NCBI GenBank assembly: GCA_900314645.1 | Contig: OMWB01000003.1 | Location: 173,000 to 236,999, forward strand | Origin: an uncultured Actinomycetes bacterium | Lineage (GTDB): Bacteria; Actinomycetota; Coriobacteriia; Coriobacteriales; Atopobiaceae | Reading direction: 5' to 3' | Length of the DNA: 64,000 bases | Part shown: piece after piece, positions 9,921 through 19,381 of the stretch | How the letters are laid out: each line of letters begins with the position of its first letter | How positions within the stretch are numbered: position 1 is the first letter of the stretch | The notes under the pieces: model-generated | Databases searched by the model: none | Told to the model about the DNA's origin: nothing | Seen by the model: only the letters and a program-made list of their open reading frames with translations | Position numbers and translations under genes: made by a program

Positions 9921-11309
9921 ATGAGGACCATCACCCTTACCGGCGATCGCCGTCTCCAGGACAAGGACCTTGACCGTGCGGGCGCCTTGCCGCGCAAGAT
10001 CATGGACGCGTCTCAGGCCATTGTGGATGACGTGCGCCTCCGTGGAGACGAGGCCGTGCGCGAGTACTGCCTGCGCTTTGACGGCGCCTGCCCCGACAGT
10101 TTCCGCGTACCTGACGCCCTCGTCGAGGACGCCCTTGACATGGTTGATCCGGAGTTTTTGAGGTCGCTCCGCCGTGCCGAGCGCCAGATTCGTGAGTTTC
10201 ACGAGCGCGAGCGCGAGCAGTCTTGGTTCACCACGCGCGAGGATGGGACCATTCTGGGCGTCAAGGTGACGCCAGTTCCCTCGGTTGCCGTGTATGTGCC
10301 CGGTGGCCGTGCGCAGTATCCCTCAACGGTGCTCATGGATACCATTCCCGCGAAGGTCGCAGGCGTGCCGCGCGTCATCATGGTGACCCCTCCGCAGCGC
10401 GATGGCTCGCTCTCTGCCTACACGCTGGCAGCCGCCGCGCTCGCCGGGGTGGATGAGGTCTACGCTGTGGGTGGCGCGCAGGCAATTGGCGCCGTGGCAT
10501 ATGGAACCGAGTCAATCCCTAAGGTCGCCAAGGTCGTGGGTCCCGGCAACGCCTATGTGGCTGCGGCCAAGCGCTACGTCTCGGGTGACATCGGAATCGA
10601 TATGGTGGCCGGCCCCTCGGAGGTCTGTGTCCTTGCTGACACTACGGCTGATCCGGCGATCGTGGCGGCTGACCTCATGGCGCAGGCGGAGCATGACCCG
10701 CTGGCCACCTGCTACCTGGTCACGGATGCGCCCGAGCTCCCCACCCTCGTGCTCGAGGCAATCGAGACGCTCGTTGCGCAAAGCCCGCGTGAGGACATCA
10801 CCCGCGCGTCGCTTTCAGACAAGGGTGTCATCGTCGTCGCCGAGACACTTGAGGCGGCCATCGACGCGGTTGACCTCATTGCCCCCGAGCATCTCGAGCT
10901 TCACTGTGCGGATGCCTTCTCGCTCTTGGGCCGCATCCACAACGCGGGCGCCATCTTTGTGGGCCCCTGGAGCTCCGAGCCGCTCGGAGACTACGTTGCC
11001 GGGCCCAACCACACGCTGCCGACGGGCGGAACCGCGCTCTTCTCCAACCCGCTGGGCGTCTACGACTTCCAGAAGCGCTCGAGCGTCATCTCGTACACGC
11101 GTGAAGGCCTTGGCAAGGACGGTCCTGCCGTGCAGACACTCGCTCAGGCGGAGGGCCTGTGGGCCCACGCGCTCTCAGTGGGCATGCGCCTGAAGCTCGC
11201 GGAAGGCAAGGAGCGTTTCGACGATCCCCTTGCGGCGTGCGAGAAGGCCATGAAGACGGCATGGCCGCGCAAGCTCGACACGCCGGGCATCCCGCGGCTC
11301 AACGGCTAG
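9921..11309 (+). CDS. hisD: Histidinol dehydrogenase
   Basis: Catalyses the last two oxidations of histidine synthesis, histidinol to histidine with 2 NAD+ and a zinc ion. 462 residues, the standard length. Visible motifs: VAVYVPGGRAQYPSTVLM, the glycine-rich VGPGNAYVAAAKR, GIDMVAGPSEV, the AEHDPLA zinc region (Gln-Ala-Glu-His), and GPNHTLPTGGTA near the end. The open frame extends upstream to 9813 inside hisZG, but the ATG at 9921 follows AGGAGA directly and matches family starts, so it was chosen. Within the his operon, 10 bases before hisC. Confidence 0.97.
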   Translation: MRTITLTGDRRLQDKDLDRAGALPRKIMDASQAIVDDVRLRGDEAVREYCLRFDGACPDSFRVPDALVEDALDMVDPEFLRSLRRAERQIREFHEREREQSWFTTREDGTILGVKVTPVPSVAVYVPGGRAQYPSTVLMDTIPAKVAGVPRVIMVTPPQRDGSLSAYTLAAAALAGVDEVYAVGGAQAIGAVAYGTESIPKVAKVVGPGNAYVAAAKRYVSGDIGIDMVAGPSEVCVLADTTADPAIVAADLMAQAEHDPLATCYLVTDAPELPTLVLEAIETLVAQSPREDITRASLSDKGVIVVAETLEAAIDAVDLIAPEHLELHCADAFSLLGRIHNAGAIFVGPWSSEPLGDYVAGPNHTLPTGGTALFSNPLGVYDFQKRSSVISYTREGLGKDGPAVQTLAQAEGLWAHALSVGMRLKLAEGKERFDDPLAACEKAMKTAWPRKLDTPGIPRLNG

Positions 11310-11319
11310 GGGGGTAGCC

Positions 11320-12402
11320 ATGTCACTAGACCTGTCGAAACGTGTGCGCCCCGCGCTTGTGGGCTTCGAACCCTACGACCCCGCCTTTACGCCGTGTGAG
11401 GTGAACCTCTCGGCAAACGAGAACACGCACGAGCTTCCCGTGGCGGTGCGCGAGGCCATCAATGCGGCGCTTGTCTCTACGCCGCTCAACCGCTACCCCG
11501 ACCCGCTGTCAAATGAGCTGCGCGACGTCCTGGCGGAGCGCCACGGTGTCCAGCGCTCGAGCGTGATGGTTGGAAACGGCGGCGACGAGATTCTCTTCAA
11601 CCTGTTCTTTGCCTTCGGTGGTGCGGGACGCACGCTGGTGACCTGTCCGCCCGACTTCTCCGAGTACGCCAACTTTGCCACCATGTGCGAGATGCCCGTG
11701 AAGCGCGTCTGGCGTAACGCGGACGACTTCTCCCTCGACGTGGACGCGCTGGTGGAGGCTTCCAAGGATGCCGCCATGGTGGTGGTGACCTCGCCCAACA
11801 ACCCCACGGGGGACCTCGTCGACCATGCGGTCATCAGGCGTCTGCTCGACGAGACGGATGCGCTCGTGCTCGTTGACGAGGCCTATGTTGAGTTCGCGCC
11901 AGACGGCTCGAGCGTCATCGACTGGGTTGCGGAGAATCCGCGGCTCATGGTGCTCCGCACGCTCTCCAAGGCTTTTGCCCTTGCTGGTCTGCGTTGCGGC
12001 TACCTCGTGGCAGACCCTTCCATCATTGATGAGCTTTCGGCGATCCGGCAGATCTATTCGGTTGACGTGCTTGCCCAGGCAACCGCGGTTGCGGCGGTCA
12101 AGGCGCGCGAGGAGCTGCGGCCGGTAGTCTCGGACATCAAGGCCGAGCGCGAGCGCCTATCCTTGCGGCTTGGTAACATCACCAGCCTGCATCAGTGGCC
12201 CAGCGAGGCGAACTTTATACTGGTACGCATTCCTCACGCGAGCCAGGTGCGGCAGCGTCTGCGCGACGAGTTCTCCATCCTCGTGCGCGACTTCAGCTAT
12301 GCGCCGGGACTCGCGGACTGCCTGCGCATCACGGTGGGCACGCGCGAGGAGAACGACCGCCTGGTAGAGGCTCTGACCTCGCTGGAGAAGGAGGAGGCAT
12401 GA
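11320..12402 (+). CDS. hisC: Histidinol-phosphate aminotransferase
   Basis: A 360-residue fold-type I PLP aminotransferase that converts imidazole-acetol phosphate to histidinol phosphate. Seen: [13 protein letters not shown], the N-terminal NRYPDP segment, [20 protein letters not shown], the PLP-binding VDEAYVEF, and the lysine motif [17 protein letters not shown]. Its stop overlaps the hisB start by four bases. Function fits both sequence and operon position. Confidence 0.96.
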   Translation: MSLDLSKRVRPALVGFEPYDPAFTPCEVNLSANENTHELPVAVREAINAALVSTPLNRYPDPLSNELRDVLAERHGVQRSSVMVGNGGDEILFNLFFAFGGAGRTLVTCPPDFSEYANFATMCEMPVKRVWRNADDFSLDVDALVEASKDAAMVVVTSPNNPTGDLVDHAVIRRLLDETDALVLVDEAYVEFAPDGSSVIDWVAENPRLMVLRTLSKAFALAGLRCGYLVADPSIIDELSAIRQIYSVDVLAQATAVAAVKAREELRPVVSDIKAERERLSLRLGNITSLHQWPSEANFILVRIPHASQVRQRLRDEFSILVRDFSYAPGLADCLRITVGTREENDRLVEALTSLEKEEA

Positions 12403-12986
12403 CGAGGACCGCGTCGATCGCCCGCAAGACGGGCGAGACTGACATCACGGTGACCGTCAACCTTGATGGCCGTGGTGCCTGCGACATCGACACTGGTGTC
12501 GGTTTCTTTGACCACATGCTGACGGCTCTGGGCCGCCACTCGCTGATGGACCTCACGGTGCGCTGCACGGGCGACACGTGGGTGGATGACCATCACACGG
12601 TTGAGGACGTCGGCATCGTGCTGGGTCAGGCCATCGGTCAGGCGCTGGGAGACAAGCGTGGCATCCGCCGCTTTGGCGACGTCGCCGTGCCCCTCGACGA
12701 GGCGCTGGTGCTTGCCGCGGTGGACATCTCGGGCCGTGGCGAGCTGTATTGGGACGTTCCCATCGGTCCCGATAAGGTCGGCACCTTTGATACCGAGCTC
12801 GGCAAGGAGTTCTTCGTGGGCTTTGCACGCCAGGCTGGCATTACGCTGCACCTGCGTGAGCTATGCGGCGAGAACGCGCACCACATCCTCGAGGCTACGT
12901 TCAAAGCGTGCGCCCGTGCGCTGCGCGTGGCCTTCGAGGATGACCCACGCGTGGACGATGTCCCCTCGACGAAGGGAAGTCTGTAA
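12399..12986 (+). CDS. hisB: Imidazoleglycerol-phosphate dehydratase
   Basis: 195 residues, the monofunctional length, without the N-terminal phosphatase domain of enterobacterial HisB. Metal-binding histidine motifs are present: FFDHML near residue 32, DDHHTVED near 62, and ENAHHILE near 162. A longer open frame starts at 12195, but the ATG at 12399 overlaps the hisC stop (ATGA) behind GGAGGAGG and begins with the family pattern [14 protein letters not shown]. The stop shares one base with hisH. Because no phosphatase domain is attached, histidinol phosphatase must come from another gene not seen here. Confidence 0.97.
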   Translation: MTRTASIARKTGETDITVTVNLDGRGACDIDTGVGFFDHMLTALGRHSLMDLTVRCTGDTWVDDHHTVEDVGIVLGQAIGQALGDKRGIRRFGDVAVPLDEALVLAAVDISGRGELYWDVPIGPDKVGTFDTELGKEFFVGFARQAGITLHLRELCGENAHHILEATFKACARALRVAFEDDPRVDDVPSTKGSL

Positions 12987-13645
12987 TGGCACGCCATCAG
13001 ATCGTGGTAGTGGACTACCACAAGGGAAACCTGCTTTCCGTGGCTCGAAGCCTCTCCGCGGTGGGTGGCGACGTCATCGTCTCGGATGACCCGCGCGACA
13101 TTCGCGAAGCGGGCGGCATCATCCTGCCTGGTGTGGGTAGCTTTGAGGATGCCATGGCCTACATGCGTCCCACCTGCCAGGCTGACGCGATTGTCCGCTC
13201 GGTCAGGAGCGGCGTGCCGTTCCTGGGCATCTGCCTTGGCTTGCAGCTGCTCTACGACCGGGGCAGCGAGCGCAACGGCGACATCAGCTGGGGAGGGGAA
13301 TGGGTCCCTGGCCTGGGCATCCTCTCTGGCTCGGTCACCAAGCTTGATGCGGGGCGCCTCAAGGTCCCGCACGTGGGCTGGGACCAGGTGCACCTCACGG
13401 ACGTCGGCCGCCAGTGCCCGCTCTTTGTTGACGTGGCCGAGGGTGCCAACGTGTACTTCACGCACTCGTACGCGCTTTCCACTGACATTGATGACAAGAC
13501 CATCGTCACGCGCACGCACTACACCCGCACCTTTGCCTCGGCAGTCTGGCAGGACAACGTGTACGGTGTACAGTTCCATCCGGAGAAGTCCTCCACCACG
13601 GGCCTGACCATCCTGCGCAACTTTGTCCGCGTGGTGAGGGGCTAA
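12986..13645 (+). CDS. hisH: Imidazole glycerol phosphate synthase, glutaminase subunit
   Basis: A 219-residue class-I glutamine amidotransferase that supplies ammonia to HisF. Catalytic Cys lies in FLGICLGLQLLY (about residue 81), and the His-Glu pair lies in GVQFHPEKS near the C-terminus. The oxyanion strand region LPGVGSFEDAM is intact. Start overlaps the hisB stop by one base; hisA starts one base after its stop. Partner HisF is encoded two genes later, separated by hisA and an aminotransferase gene. Confidence 0.96.
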   Translation: MARHQIVVVDYHKGNLLSVARSLSAVGGDVIVSDDPRDIREAGGIILPGVGSFEDAMAYMRPTCQADAIVRSVRSGVPFLGICLGLQLLYDRGSERNGDISWGGEWVPGLGILSGSVTKLDAGRLKVPHVGWDQVHLTDVGRQCPLFVDVAEGANVYFTHSYALSTDIDDKTIVTRTHYTRTFASAVWQDNVYGVQFHPEKSSTTGLTILRNFVRVVRG

Positions 13646-13646
13646 C

Positions 13647-14408
13647 ATGATTCTCTTTCCCGCTATCGACCTCATTGCGGGACAGGTGGTACGCCTGCGC
13701 CAGGGTGACCGCTCCCAGATGGACGTCTATGCGACGGACCCCGTGGCCGTTGCGCGTGACTTTGCCGCCCGTGGGGCGCGGTGGATTCATGTGGTGGACC
13801 TGTCGGCCACGTTTGGCGAGGGCGAGGACGCCCTGAGCAAGAACGCTGCCGCCATTCGCGGCATCTGTCAGGTGGAGGGCATCAGCGTCGATACCGGTGG
13901 CGGCGTGCGCGACATGGCCGCCATCGAGCGGTTGGCCGAGGCTGGTGCCAAGCGCATCGCTCTTGGCACGGCGCTCGTGCGCGACCCTGGCTTTGCCCGC
14001 GAGGCCGCCAAACGCTACGGTGACCTCTTGGTTGCCGATGTGGCTGCCAAGGGAGGGCAGGTGCGCGTCAACGGTTGGCGCGAAGGCGAGGCCCTTGCGG
14101 CCGACGAGCTGGTTGCCCGCCTTTCGGCCTTGGGGTATCGCCACCTCGTGTTCACTGACGTCGCGCGTGATGGCATGCAGACGGGCATCGATGCCGATGC
14201 CTATCGTCATATCGCGGAGGTCGCGGGGTTCCCTGTGGTGGCCTCTGGTGGCATTGCGACGCTTGATGACGTGCGGCTCTTGGCTGCGCTTGGCCCAGAC
14301 GTCATCGAGGGTGCCATTACGGGAAGGGCCCTCTATGAGGGGAGCCTTGACCTCGGCGAGGCCCTCGCGGTTGCCCATGCGGGGGAGGCAGCAGATGCCC
14401 GGGCTTGA
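13647..14408 (+). CDS. hisA: ProFAR isomerase HisA
   Basis: 253-residue TIM barrel that isomerises ProFAR to PRFAR. Motifs: FPAIDLIAGQVVRLRQGD with the catalytic Asp, VVDLSATFGEG, VDTGGGVRDM, the second Asp in FTDVARDGMQTG, and the phosphate loop VASGGIATLDD. Some actinobacteria use the bifunctional PriA for this step and for tryptophan synthesis; the sequence alone does not exclude that here. The last 14 bases overlap the next gene. Confidence 0.95.
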   Translation: MILFPAIDLIAGQVVRLRQGDRSQMDVYATDPVAVARDFAARGARWIHVVDLSATFGEGEDALSKNAAAIRGICQVEGISVDTGGGVRDMAAIERLAEAGAKRIALGTALVRDPGFAREAAKRYGDLLVADVAAKGGQVRVNGWREGEALAADELVARLSALGYRHLVFTDVARDGMQTGIDADAYRHIAEVAGFPVVASGGIATLDDVRLLAALGPDVIEGAITGRALYEGSLDLGEALAVAHAGEAADARA

Positions 14409-15591
14409 TGGGTTTGAGACACTCCGGGCCAATCTGGCAGAGCGCACCGGCACCGAAGCGTCGGACTGGTATCCAACCTTCCGTACCCGGCACGCCATGC
14501 AGGCGGTGTTCGAGGCCCTGCGCGCCCATCGCGGCGCGGGCGAGGTGGTGACGCAGCTTTTCACGTGCTGCACGGCGGTGGACCCTATCATCGCTGCTGG
14601 CATGACGCCACGCTATGGCGACATCGATGCCGACACGCTCGCCCTTGATGCGCGCGCACTTCCGCTCTCTGAGGCGTCGCGCGCCGTGATGCTGCAGCAC
14701 ACTTTCGGCCTCTTTGATCAGGCTGCCGACCAGGCGTTGATTGACGCCGCTCATGCTGCGGGCGTCCTTGCGTTGGAAGATAGCGCCCACTGCGCGTGCC
14801 ACCTTTCGCGTGGCGCGGACGGCACTCCGCTGGCAGACGTCTCCTTCCATTCGTTTGGCGTGCAGAAGATGGCCTCTTCCGATTTTGGTGCCGCCACCTG
14901 GATCAACCCCCACATGGAGGATCAAGGCCTGTACCAGGCACTTGTTGATGCCTTGACCACCTTGCCCGCCTTCGACAGGCGCCTCGATCGCGCGGCGCGC
15001 GGCTACGACTTCCAGATTCGCGTGCTGATGCATCTGCCTGCGGCGGTCCGCCATGCGTTGTGGGACCGTCTTGCTCGTTGGCGCGTCTTCATCCCGTCGG
15101 TGTCTTCGGAGGAGCGTGCGGGAAGGGTCTCCTACGAGCCGTCGCTGCCGAGCGCCTGGGTGACCGAGCACATGATGGCAGGTCTTGCCGACCTGAAGCG
15201 CCAAGAGGACAGAAGCCTCGAGGCAACGCGCATCTTCGCGCGCGAGCTTGCTCCCCTTGCGCGTGAGGGATTGGTCCACATTCCTGCGGCCGCACTCGGA
15301 GAACCACGAGCGCTCCTGCGCTTCCCGTTGGTGCTTGAGAGCGCGGCACGCGCAGATGCGCTGGTGGAGGCCATCGTCGCGTCAGGCTGCTACTGCGACA
15401 CCTGGGGCCGCCCCGCCCTCTTCCCGGGCGCTTTGGATGCACAAGCCTACGGCCTTGCCTCGGCAGAGGACCTCAGTGCCTGGCCCGAGACGAGCCGCTG
15501 CGTTGGTGGGGTCGTTCCCCTGTATACCTCAGTTCCGCCAGAGGAGGCGCTGAGCGTCTCCCAAACCGTAACCAGCTTCCTCAAGTCGTAA
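14395..15591 (+). CDS. DegT/DnrJ/EryC1-like PLP aminotransferase inside the his operon
   Basis: A 398-residue protein that I recognise only as a fold-type I PLP enzyme resembling the DegT/DnrJ/EryC1 family. The cofactor Asp is in LALEDSAH, and the candidate Schiff-base Lys158 is in SFHSFGVQKMASSDFG. Cysteines are unusually frequent in the first half (TQLFTCCTAV, AHCACHL). The ATG at 14395 follows GGGGGAGG by six bases and overlaps hisA by 14 bases; a longer open frame upstream is inside hisA. Being between hisA and hisF strongly suggests co-expression with histidine synthesis, but hisC already encodes the pathway transaminase. It might act on sugar nucleotides or a histidine-like product; no substrate is claimed. 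Confidence 0.75.
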   Translation: MPGLDGFETLRANLAERTGTEASDWYPTFRTRHAMQAVFEALRAHRGAGEVVTQLFTCCTAVDPIIAAGMTPRYGDIDADTLALDARALPLSEASRAVMLQHTFGLFDQAADQALIDAAHAAGVLALEDSAHCACHLSRGADGTPLADVSFHSFGVQKMASSDFGAATWINPHMEDQGLYQALVDALTTLPAFDRRLDRAARGYDFQIRVLMHLPAAVRHALWDRLARWRVFIPSVSSEERAGRVSYEPSLPSAWVTEHMMAGLADLKRQEDRSLEATRIFARELAPLAREGLVHIPAAALGEPRALLRFPLVLESAARADALVEAIVASGCYCDTWGRPALFPGALDAQAYGLASAEDLSAWPETSRCVGGVVPLYTSVPPEEALSVSQTVTSFLKS

Positions 15592-15603
15592 AGGAGAAGC
15601 GCC

Positions 15604-16371
15604 ATGCTGTGCAAGCGAGTTATTCCCTGCCTTGACGTGAAGGACGGCCGTGTGGTCAAGGGCGTCAACTTTGTGGACCTTCGTGACGCGGGCGACCCTG
15701 TCGAGCTCGCAAGTCTCTACGATCGCTCCGGTGCCGACGAGGTCATCTTCCTTGACATCACGGCGACCTCTGATGACCGTGCCACGACGGTCGACCTTGC
15801 CTCGCGAGCCGCTGAGCAGCTGCGCATTCCCTATACGGTGGGCGGAGGCTTCCGCAGCGTAGAGGACGCGCGCAGCATGATCGCGGCAGGGGCGGACAAG
15901 GTGTCATTCAATTCTGCTGCGGTGAAGAACCCCGAGCTGCTGACGCAGGCGTCGCGCGCCTTCGGCAGCCAGGCGGTCATTTGCGCTATCGACGCAAAGC
16001 GCGTCGGCTCCGCTGACAAGTGGGAGGTGTATCTGGCTGGCGGCCGTGTGGCCACGGGCATTGATGCTGTCGAGTGGGCTCAGGAGGCGGCCAAGCGCGG
16101 TGCAGGCGAGATTCTTCTGACGAGCATGGACCGCGATGGAACCAAGGACGGGTTTGACCTCGCTTTGACGAGGACCGTTGCGCGCGCCGTCTCGATTCCC
16201 GTTATCGCCTCGGGTGGCGTGGGCACGCTCGAGCACTTTGCCGAGGGCATCATCGAGGGCGAGGCGGACGCGGTTCTCGCCGCAAGCGTCTTCCACTTCG
16301 GTACCTTCACGGTTCGTCAGGTCAAAGAGTACCTTGCCGGACAGGGCATCCCCGTACGACTGGACTTCTAA
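15604..16371 (+). CDS. hisF: Imidazole glycerol phosphate synthase, cyclase subunit
   Basis: 255-residue TIM barrel that closes the imidazole ring, releasing AICAR and imidazole-glycerol phosphate with ammonia from HisH. Starts with [18 protein letters not shown], containing the catalytic Asp; then [30 protein letters not shown], the second Asp in [13 protein letters not shown], and [13 protein letters not shown] good AAAGGAG site precedes the ATG. Separated from hisI by 19 bases. Confidence 0.97.
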   Translation: MLCKRVIPCLDVKDGRVVKGVNFVDLRDAGDPVELASLYDRSGADEVIFLDITATSDDRATTVDLASRAAEQLRIPYTVGGGFRSVEDARSMIAAGADKVSFNSAAVKNPELLTQASRAFGSQAVICAIDAKRVGSADKWEVYLAGGRVATGIDAVEWAQEAAKRGAGEILLTSMDRDGTKDGFDLALTRTVARAVSIPVIASGGVGTLEHFAEGIIEGEADAVLAASVFHFGTFTVRQVKEYLAGQGIPVRLDF

Positions 16372-16390
16372 GACAGATACGGTGTCAAAT

Positions 16391-16753
16391 ATGTGTAACT
16401 CGTATGCAGGAGAGGTGCCTGCACCCATCTCCGCGGAGGATTTACAACTCAAGTTTGATGCACAGGGACTGATTCCTGCGGTCGTCCAGCAGGTGGGTAC
16501 GGGCGAGGTGCTCATGGTGGCATGGATGAACGCAGAATCGTATGCGCTCACCCTGGAGACCGGAACCACGTGGTTCTGGTCAAGGTCATGCCAGGAGCTC
16601 TGGAACAAGGGTGCTACCAGCGGAAACATGCAGCAAGTCAAGCGAGTGCTGGTTGACTGCGATGCCGACACCCTCGTCATTGAGGTTGACTCTCCGGGCC
16701 CTGCGTGCCACACCGGACACCGCAGCTGCTTCTATCGAGAGGTGACAAGGTAA
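16391..16753 (+). CDS. hisI: Phosphoribosyl-AMP cyclohydrolase
   Basis: A 120-residue monofunctional HisI, a zinc-dependent enzyme that opens the purine ring of PR-AMP. The motif region [18 protein letters not shown] is present with Cys where the family usually has a second Arg, followed by the metal ligands in DCDADT and the cysteines of [12 protein letters not shown]. The ATG at 16391 has only a weak ribosome site; an in-frame GTG nine bases upstream is possible. The HisE pyrophosphatase domain, often fused here, is absent. Last gene of the operon. Confidence 0.93.
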   Translation: MCNSYAGEVPAPISAEDLQLKFDAQGLIPAVVQQVGTGEVLMVAWMNAESYALTLETGTTWFWSRSCQELWNKGATSGNMQQVKRVLVDCDADTLVIEVDSPGPACHTGHRSCFYREVTR

Positions 16754-16923
16754 CTATTGATTACCTCTAACCTTGCTGAAGCTGCCTTTGGGAACGTGAA
16801 GCGGCTGCGGCTTGGTGTCTGCACACATCTTTGTCACGAGTTTGGGGTATCCTAACCACTTACGTGTGACATGTTGTCGCACAGACGGACAAGAGACAAC
16901 GCAGCAAGACGAGGTTGACTAAC

Positions 16924-18243
16924 ATGAACCAATCGCTCATCAAGGTCGGCAGGACGGTTGCTGGCGTCGGGCTCTCTTTAGCGCTCACGCTTTCCACCAC
17001 GCCGACCGTCGCGTATGCGGCGTCCTCTGCAGAGATTCAGGCACAGCTCGATTCCGCGAGTGCCTATCTTGCCGATCTCGCATCCCAGAGCTCCGCGAAG
17101 TTCTCCGAGCTCGAGGATATCCAGGCAGACCTTCAGATTACCCGTGACCAGATCGTCAGCATCGAAGGCGAGATTCAGGTCAAGGAGGGTGAGCTTGCCG
17201 CAGCGCGCGAGGTGCTCTCGCACAGCATGGCCGAGAACTACAAGAGCCGCGTCGACGTCGTCTCCTTCATTCTGAACTCCACCTCCTTTGATGACATGGT
17301 CTCGCGCGTGTACTACGCCAACAAGGTGGCCGCGTACGAGTCCGACGCCATCGCCACGGTTCGCGCGATCCAGGAGGAGCTCGATTCCGAGCACACGGAG
17401 CTTGAGAACAAGGAGACCGAGCAGGAAGACCTGCTGGAGCAGGCCGAGGCCAGCTATGCAGAGCTTCAGGATTTGCAGGCGAGCCAGCAGGCGTACGTGA
17501 ACCAGCTTTCGGTCGAGGTGCAGGAGGCTCTCGAGGCCGAGCGCATCGCCGCCGAGGAGGAGGCGCGCCGTCAGCGTGAGGCCGCTGAGGCCGAGGCTGC
17601 ACGTCAGCGTGCCGAGGCAGAGGCCGCCGCGGCGGCTCAGGCTGAGGAGTCTGGCGAGTCTGAGGGGCCCAACACCGACATCCCGTCGTTCGAGACGACC
17701 GATGACACCGATGACGACAGCTCCAGCAGCGACAGCGGCTCGAATACCGATGACATCCCGAGCTACGACTCGAGTGACTCGGGCTCGGGCGACTCGTACT
17801 CTGGCGGCGGTGGCTCCACTTCGAGCTACGTGCCTGACTATGGCTCGGGCGTGTGGGCCGCCATCGACTACGCCAAGTCTCAGCTCGGCGTGAGCTATTC
17901 GTGGGGTGGCTATGCCATCGCCAACCAGGAGTTTGACTGCTCTGGTCTGGTGTGGTGGGCCTACACCCAGGCCGGCTACTCCATCCCGCGTGGCCAGCGC
18001 ATGGCAAATGGCTACTACGACTCGATGATCGGCTGGTGCCTTGAGCGCGGTGGCTGGACCACCAACCAGGCAAACCTGCAGCCCGGTGACCTCATGTTCT
18101 GGGGTTCCAGCGTCGAGAGCACGGGCCATGTGGGCATGTGCATCGGCGGTGGCATGATGATCCACTCCAACTACGGTGGCGTGGAGATTGACTCCGTCTA
18201 CTACAGCTCCGGCAACTTCGTGGGCGGCGGCCCCATCGTGTAG
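16924..18243 (+). CDS. Secreted coiled-coil NlpC/P60 peptidoglycan hydrolase
   Basis: A 439-residue exported protein. A signal peptide with a hydrophobic core (VAGVGLSLALTLS) and probable AYA-A cleavage ends near residue 31. Residues about 33-235 are predicted coiled coil rich in Glu, Gln, Leu and Ala, ending in Ala/Glu/Arg repeats. A Ser/Asp/Gly-rich linker (about 235-300) leads to an NlpC/P60 domain with catalytic Cys339 in FDCSGL and His402 in TGHVGM. This layout matches RipA/PcsB-type cell-separation endopeptidases, which cut stem peptides. An in-frame TTG at 16915 exists, but the ATG at 16924 is preferred. Alone in its transcript, followed by a strong hairpin. Confidence 0.92.
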   Translation: MNQSLIKVGRTVAGVGLSLALTLSTTPTVAYAASSAEIQAQLDSASAYLADLASQSSAKFSELEDIQADLQITRDQIVSIEGEIQVKEGELAAAREVLSHSMAENYKSRVDVVSFILNSTSFDDMVSRVYYANKVAAYESDAIATVRAIQEELDSEHTELENKETEQEDLLEQAEASYAELQDLQASQQAYVNQLSVEVQEALEAERIAAEEEARRQREAAEAEAARQRAEAEAAAAAQAEESGESEGPNTDIPSFETTDDTDDDSSSSDSGSNTDDIPSYDSSDSGSGDSYSGGGGSTSSYVPDYGSGVWAAIDYAKSQLGVSYSWGGYAIANQEFDCSGLVWWAYTQAGYSIPRGQRMANGYYDSMIGWCLERGGWTTNQANLQPGDLMFWGSSVESTGHVGMCIGGGMMIHSNYGGVEIDSVYYSSGNFVGGGPIV

Positions 18244-18264
18244 GTTCATATCCTGTGAAGGTGG

Positions 18265-18344
18265 GCGGTGCCCCCTTGGTTTCACACTCCGCGCTCGCTG
18301 CGCTCGCTCGCTTCGCGAGTCGTGTGAAACCAAGGGGGCACCGC
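18265..18344. repeat. Perfect 23-bp inverted repeat hairpin
   Basis: Arms 18265-18287 and 18322-18344 are exact reverse complements (GCGGTGCCCCCTTGGTTTCA... on the left). The loop holds further self-complementary GCTCGCT units that extend the stem with bulges. It follows the NlpC/P60 gene and is followed by CTTCTTC, so it can end transcription; its length and complex loop are also typical of dispersed intergenic palindromes. Whether other copies exist cannot be seen in this window. Confidence 0.75.
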
Positions 18345-18437
18345 TCTTCTTCGGCTGAGAACCACTGAATCAAAGTGCGGGTTGAAGCCCTTTCGGGATG
18401 AAAGGGTTACGTGCTCGTAAGGTTGTTGTGACGATGC

Positions 18438-19166
18438 CTACATCTCGATGTGGCCGTTGGCGGCTCGTGCGGTTTCGTAGATCTTTACGCAGCGGTCGGC
18501 GAGGATGTCGAGTGAGTCGAAGAGCCACTTTGGGTGGCGGCTCAGCTCTTGGTAGATGACCGACAGCTCGGTGCAGCCGACCACGACGGCCTCACACCCG
18601 GCGTCGCGCAGGCGGTAGGCCTCCTCAAGAAACTCCTGCTCGTCGTAGGGCTGGTTGGCCTTCACGCAATCGTAGATGAGGTGGGAGATACGGGCCTGGC
18701 CATCGGGGTCTGGCGCCATGCAACGAAGGCCGTAGCGCTCGAAGTACCCCTGGAAGACGCCCGATTCGACCGTGCCCTCGGTGGCAAGCAGACCGACCGT
18801 CGAGCCGGCGAGCACGAGCGACGAGATGCGCTCCGAGGTCTCTTCCATGATGTTGACCACCGGGATTTTGACGGCCTCGTTGATGTCGTCGTAGAAGTAG
18901 TGGGCGGTATTGCACGCAATGGCGATATAGTCCGCGCCAGCCTCCTCAAGCCAGCGGGCAACCTTGGCCATCTCAGGGCGCGGGTTGGGTTTTGCGTGGT
19001 CGAGGATGTAAGCGGTGCGGTCGGGAATCTGCGGATCGTTGAACACGATCATGGGCATGTGGTCTTGGTCGGTACGCGCGGGCGTCTTCTTGATGAGAAG
19101 CTCCATGAAGTACGCGGTGGCAAGGGGTCCCACACCACCAAGTATGCCAAGAACGGGTTTGTGCAT
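18438..19166 (-). CDS. Aspartate/glutamate (amino-acid) racemase family protein
   Basis: A 242-residue cofactor-independent racemase of the Asp/Glu/hydantoin family. It starts MHKPVLGILGGVGPLAT, has the first catalytic Cys in IACNTAHYF (about residue 82) and the second in VVVGCTELS (about 197), so both acid/base thiols are present. MIVFNDPQIPDRT is typical of the aspartate-racemase branch. It is read divergently from the FemAB-like and ATP-grasp genes. If it makes D-aspartate, it would supply the ligase two genes away. Substrate is inferred; glutamate or other amino acids remain possible. Confidence 0.88.
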   Translation of the reverse strand: MHKPVLGILGGVGPLATAYFMELLIKKTPARTDQDHMPMIVFNDPQIPDRTAYILDHAKPNPRPEMAKVARWLEEAGADYIAIACNTAHYFYDDINEAVKIPVVNIMEETSERISSLVLAGSTVGLLATEGTVESGVFQGYFERYGLRCMAPDPDGQARISHLIYDCVKANQPYDEQEFLEEAYRLRDAGCEAVVVGCTELSVIYQELSRHPKWLFDSLDILADRCVKIYETARAANGHIEM

Positions 19167-19381
19167 GTCGTGCTCCTGCTAGGTTGCTGCTAGGTCTTGC
19201 CATTGTAGCGGTGCGGCGCGCGACCAGCCAAGGCGAGCGAGCTTTACCACAGGAATCGTAGCCTCTGACGTCAACATCTGTTGCTCCGATGCAAATGGGG
19301 GAGCGGCAAGCGAAGGTGTCTACAATGGTCAAGACTCGCAGCTTGTGCGGCATGACTACCGCACCAACGTGGGGGAGACGC

